This document shows, piece after piece, positions 61,241-64,000 of a stretch of 64,000 bases of DNA. The DNA is taken from contig JAMPHD010000001.1 in NCBI GenBank assembly GCA_023663635.1, forward strand, positions 482,291 to 546,290, given 5' to 3'. Position 1 is the stretch's first letter. Each line of letters starts with the position of its first letter. Under the pieces are notes generated by a model that saw only the letters and a list, made by a program, of their open reading frames with translations, did no database searches and was not told where the DNA came from. A program made the position numbers and the translations under genes. Source of the DNA: Acetatifactor muris. Its GTDB lineage: Bacteria > Bacillota > Clostridia > Lachnospirales > Lachnospiraceae.

Positions 61241-63131
61241 GGGCTGTCGCACTAACTTAGTGCGCAGCCTCTTTTCTGTGCAGAAAGTTTGAGCCGGACT
61301 TCGCAAAGCCCGGCTCATGGTGTAAAATATAAGTATGCCAATACAAAATATCTTACAGGAAGATTATACTGCATTTTCTTCCTGTTATCAAATCAAACTT
61401 CCGCTGGACGTTGAGATCATGATACCATCAGATGACCCGGTCCGCCTTCTGAGTGCATTTGTGGAGGGAATGGATCTTTCTGACCTTTATGCGACCTATA
61501 AGAGAGTCAGAAAAAATCAGGCGTCACCCCGTCAGCTGTTCAAGATCATGTCCTATGCCAGTATGAACCGCATCTTTTCAAGCCGGGATATCGAGACTGC
61601 ATGCAACAGGGATATTAACTTCATGTATCTTTTAGAGGGAATGCCTGCTCCGGATCATGCGACACTGGCCCGGTTCATCTCACTGCATCTGTCGGAATGT
61701 TCCAGGGAAACGATGGCAGCCATGACAGCTTTATTGTATGAGCTGGGTGAGATTTCGGGAAAGACTGTATTTATTGATGGGACAAAGATAGAATCCTGTG
61801 CCAATAAATATACTTTCGTATGGAAAAAAGCAGTTACAAAAAGCATGGAGAAGCTATTTCTCAAGATCACGGAGTTCGTAGAGGAATGTGAAACGGCATA
61901 TGGACTGAAAGTGGTATACAATGGAAGAATCTCCCTGCGGACGTTAAAAAGACTCCGCAAAAAGCTCTGCCGGATAAAGGCAGAAGAAGGGATTGTTTTT
62001 GTATATGGATCAGGGAAACGCAGGAGCGCCCTGCAAAAATCGGTCGAGCAGCTGGAAGGATATATGGGTCGGTTGAAAAGGTACATCAAAGACCTCCATG
62101 TCTGCGGGGAACGCAACAGTTATTCCAAGACAGACCCGGATGCGACTTTTATGAGGATGAAGGAAGACGCGATGCGGAACGGGCAGCTGAAACCGGCTTA
62201 CAACGTACAGCATGGTGTTGATGCGGAATATATCACATGGGTAGATATCAGTTCCCATCCGACAGATACCCTGACCCTGATTCCTTTTTTGAAGGACATG
62301 GAAGAACATCTCCCATTCAGATATGCAGAGATCACAGCAGATGCCGGATATGAAAGTGAAGAGAACTACGTTTTTATAGAGGGAAATGGACAGACAGCCT
62401 ATATCAAACCGCAGAACTACGAGATCTCTAAAAAGCGGACATATAAAACCGATATCAGCCGCCGTGAAAACATGGAATATTACGAGGAAACGGACTGTTA
62501 TATCTGCAAAAACGGAAAGTCCCTTACTGCCAGATATGATAAGAGGTCTAAAAGCAAAAGCGGCTATATCAGCACGGTAACGGTCTATGAATGTGAGGAT
62601 TGCGGCGGATGCCCATATAAAAAAGAATGTATCCGTGGAAACAACTGCAAGATCCCGTTAGAAGAACGGACAAAACGTATCAATGTATCAAAGGTTATGA
62701 AGCAGAAGCGGCAGGAATGTCTGGAGCGCATCACTAATGAATATGGAAGCCAGCTGCGGATGAACCGGAGCATTCAGGCAGAAGGGTCTTTTGCGGATGT
62801 GAAGGAAGATATGAATTTCCGTCGGTATCTGTACCGTGGGAAAAAGAATGTGCTGGCACAGAGTATCCTTCTTGCAATTGGAAGAAATTTCCATAAGCTC
62901 CATCATAAGATCCAGTCAGGCAGGACAGGGAACCACTTGTTTGAAATGAAAAAGACAGCATAAATTTAAGGGGATCAAAATCAATCCGGCTTATTCACCA
63001 GGCATCAGACAGATGCTTAGAGAAGTATGTCTATTTTTAGTGACAGACCATCTATATCTTAAGGAATCCATAAAAAATGAGCAAAGAAAGGGCTGTCGCC
63101 CGGCTAAATATTTTAGCTAGTGCGACAGCCC
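61241..63131 (+). mobile_element. IS1182-family insertion sequence inside a CRISPR repeat
   Basis: About 1,891 bases with terminal inverted repeats: GGGCTGTCGCACTA at the left end and TAGTGCGACAGCCC at the right end (63118-63131). One transposase gene of 542 residues is intact. Each end also folds on itself: left TGCGC/GCGCA region 61243-61270, right GGGCTGTCGC (63090-63099) with GCGACAGCCC (63122-63131). There is no target duplication; instead 15 bases of the CRISPR repeat, its whole hairpin, are missing. Confidence 0.88.
61335..62963 (+). CDS. IS1182-family transposase
   Basis: 542-residue DDE transposase. N-terminal helix-turn-helix domain (DPVRLLSAFVEGMDLSDLYATYKRVRKNQASPRQLFKIMSYASMNRIFSSRDIE, with PDHATLARF) and catalytic domain with FIDGTKIES, ITADAGYESEENYVFIE, and C-terminal Cys cluster CEDCGGCPYKKEC and RSIQAEGSFADVKEDMNFRRYLYRGKKN. 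These are IS1182-type features. No stop or frameshift is seen, so the element may still be active. Confidence 0.93.
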   Translation: MPIQNILQEDYTAFSSCYQIKLPLDVEIMIPSDDPVRLLSAFVEGMDLSDLYATYKRVRKNQASPRQLFKIMSYASMNRIFSSRDIETACNRDINFMYLLEGMPAPDHATLARFISLHLSECSRETMAAMTALLYELGEISGKTVFIDGTKIESCANKYTFVWKKAVTKSMEKLFLKITEFVEECETAYGLKVVYNGRISLRTLKRLRKKLCRIKAEEGIVFVYGSGKRRSALQKSVEQLEGYMGRLKRYIKDLHVCGERNSYSKTDPDATFMRMKEDAMRNGQLKPAYNVQHGVDAEYITWVDISSHPTDTLTLIPFLKDMEEHLPFRYAEITADAGYESEENYVFIEGNGQTAYIKPQNYEISKKRTYKTDISRRENMEYYEETDCYICKNGKSLTARYDKRSKSKSGYISTVTVYECEDCGGCPYKKECIRGNNCKIPLEERTKRINVSKVMKQKRQECLERITNEYGSQLRMNRSIQAEGSFADVKEDMNFRRYLYRGKKNVLAQSILLAIGRNFHKLHHKIQSGRTGNHLFEMKKTA

Positions 63132-63448
63132 CGAGAATTGAAACCTCAATAATATGTCTTCTCCCCCGACCCTCTGAGATGCCCCCTGTACGGGGGCGAG
63201 AATTGAAACTATACTGCTTTGGTGCCAGTGTTGCGACCTTGTAGATGCCCCCTGTACGGGGGCGAGAATTGAAACTCCCAGTACAAGTCCTTTATACACT
63301 GTGAGGCAGCGGATGCCCCCTGTACGGGGGCGAGAATTGAAACGGCATGGTCAGGGAAAAGGTTGTCTGGAGAATTGAAACTAAGGAAAAAGAGCAGAAA
63401 AAATGTTGTTTGAACTGATGCCCCCTGTACGGGGGCGAGAATTGAAAC
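63132..63448 (+). CRISPR. leader-distal CRISPR segment with variant repeats
   Basis: Starts with the 3' remnant of the broken repeat (63132-63144, CGAGAATTGAAAC). Full 32-base repeats follow at 63178, 63244, 63312 and 63417; all have TGTAC in the loop where the first segment has TGTGC. A truncated repeat of 11 bases (AGAATTGAAAC) is at 63371-63381. Spacers: 63145-63177, 63210-63243, 63276-63311, 63344-63370 (only 27 bases) and 63382-63416. A further spacer-sized 33 bases (63449-63481) follow the last repeat, which shows no end-of-array decay. Confidence 0.93.
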
Positions 63449-63555
63449 CCTATGTAGTGACGGATCCAAATGGGTTAGTCTGTTAAGGACAGAGAAAATA
63501 AAAGATACTGAAAAGCCGATAAACAGGGCGTTTTCGGGGAAAGGAGCAAATCTCT

Positions 63556-64000
63556 ATGTCAAACAAAATCACAGCACTTTATGAAAGGCTCTCACGGGAT
63601 GACGAAATGCAGGGCGAGAGCAACAGCATCAAGAACCAAAAGGAATACCTTGAGGACTTCGCAAGGAAGAACGGTTTCCGAAATATCCGACACTTTACGG
63701 ACGACGGCGTAAGCGGCATCACATTCGAGCGTGAGGGCTTCCAAAAAATGATTGCCGAGGTTGAGGCAGGGAATGTCGATACGGTAATCGTAAAGGATAT
63801 GAGCAGGTTCGGACGCAATTATCTGAAAGTCGGCTTTTACACAGAGATGTTGTTCCCCGAAAAAGGCGTGCGGTTTATCGCTATCAATAATGGAGTGGAC
63901 AGCGAAACGCAGGGCGAGAACGATTTCACGCCATTCCTCAACATTATGAATGAGTGGTACGCAAAGGACACTTCCAAGAAAATCCGCACCATGTTCAAGG
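63556..64000 (+). CDS. large serine recombinase, 3' end outside window
   Basis: 148 residues visible, frame open to the right edge. Resolvase-type catalytic domain: ITALYERLSRDDEMQGESNSIKNQ with likely catalytic Ser13, FTDDGVSGITFEREGFQKMI, and VIVKDMSRFGRNYLKVGFY. This is the family of TndX/TnpX-like recombinases found on conjugative and mobilisable transposons. AAGGAG lies before ATG 63556. It begins only 107 bases after the last CRISPR repeat, so an element boundary probably lies between them. Confidence 0.92.
   Translation, partial: MSNKITALYERLSRDDEMQGESNSIKNQKEYLEDFARKNGFRNIRHFTDDGVSGITFEREGFQKMIAEVEAGNVDTVIVKDMSRFGRNYLKVGFYTEMLFPEKGVRFIAINNGVDSETQGENDFTPFLNIMNEWYAKDTSKKIRTMFK

Noticed and set aside
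61237..63144. Target-site duplication flanking the IS
   Set aside because: The bases next to the two ends differ (GATG and CGAG), so no duplication is present; the repeat core is deleted instead.
60207..63416. Self-targeting spacers
   Set aside because: I compared the spacers with the genes of this window by eye and saw no match; the rest of the genome is not available.

Overview
The window looks like chromosome of a spore-forming, Gram-positive anaerobe of the Clostridia, most likely Lachnospiraceae. The evidence is the complete spoIIIAA-AH operon and spoIVB, the gene order asp23-nusB-xseA-xseB-ispA-dxs-tlyA-nadK-argR-recN-spoIVB, a fructose PTS operon with its own HPr and enzyme I, a cell-bound GH5 glucanase, and G+C-rich housekeeping genes with strong GGAGG-type ribosome binding sites. 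The species cannot be named from this sequence. No rRNA or tRNA gene was seen.

Layout. 0-13 kb: end of a DUF362 gene, hisS, aspS, a phosphopantetheinyl transferase, a heterodimeric ABC exporter, an unknown coiled-coil protein, a CwlD-like amidase, a Na/Pi-type transporter, an SCP2-domain protein, a PAP2 phosphatase and an NYN/OST-HTH protein. 13-18 kb: the fructose operon pfkB-fruA-ptsH-ptsI, closed by a terminator. 18-20 kb: an A+T-rich islet with a secreted protein and a YozG/DUF2975 pair. 20-24.8 kb: GH5 glucanase, a transglutaminase-fold protein that may have a leaderless mRNA, and a DtxR-type regulator facing a small Feo-associated protein whose promoter carries a DtxR-like operator. 24.8-29.7 kb: an A+T-rich, probably acquired block with a two-component system, a BcrA-type ABC transporter and small genes. 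29.8-50.4 kb: a stand-alone glycyl radical domain protein, the spoIIIA operon, deoB, prfC, a second transglutaminase protein, and the long nusB-to-spoIVB run.

50.4-64 kb is a defence and mobile-DNA region. It starts with an AAA ATPase plus Toprim-like DUF4276 pair, followed by a complete type I-C CRISPR-Cas locus (cas3-cas5-cas8c-cas7-cas4-cas1-cas2), a leader, and an array of 16 repeats. An IS1182-type element sits inside the next repeat and has replaced its hairpin. Beyond it the array continues with a one-base repeat variant, one repeat cut down to its last 11 bases, and an abrupt end close to a serine recombinase that runs off the window.

The most interesting points are the damaged and re-used CRISPR array (IS in the repeat hairpin, overlapping spacers on either side of the IS, loss of the distal end), the AAA/Toprim pair beside it, a terminator-like hairpin that contains the ribosome binding site of the cwlD-like gene, and in-frame minisatellites in linkers of several unrelated proteins. 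All functions below come from reading motifs and gene order; no database search was run.
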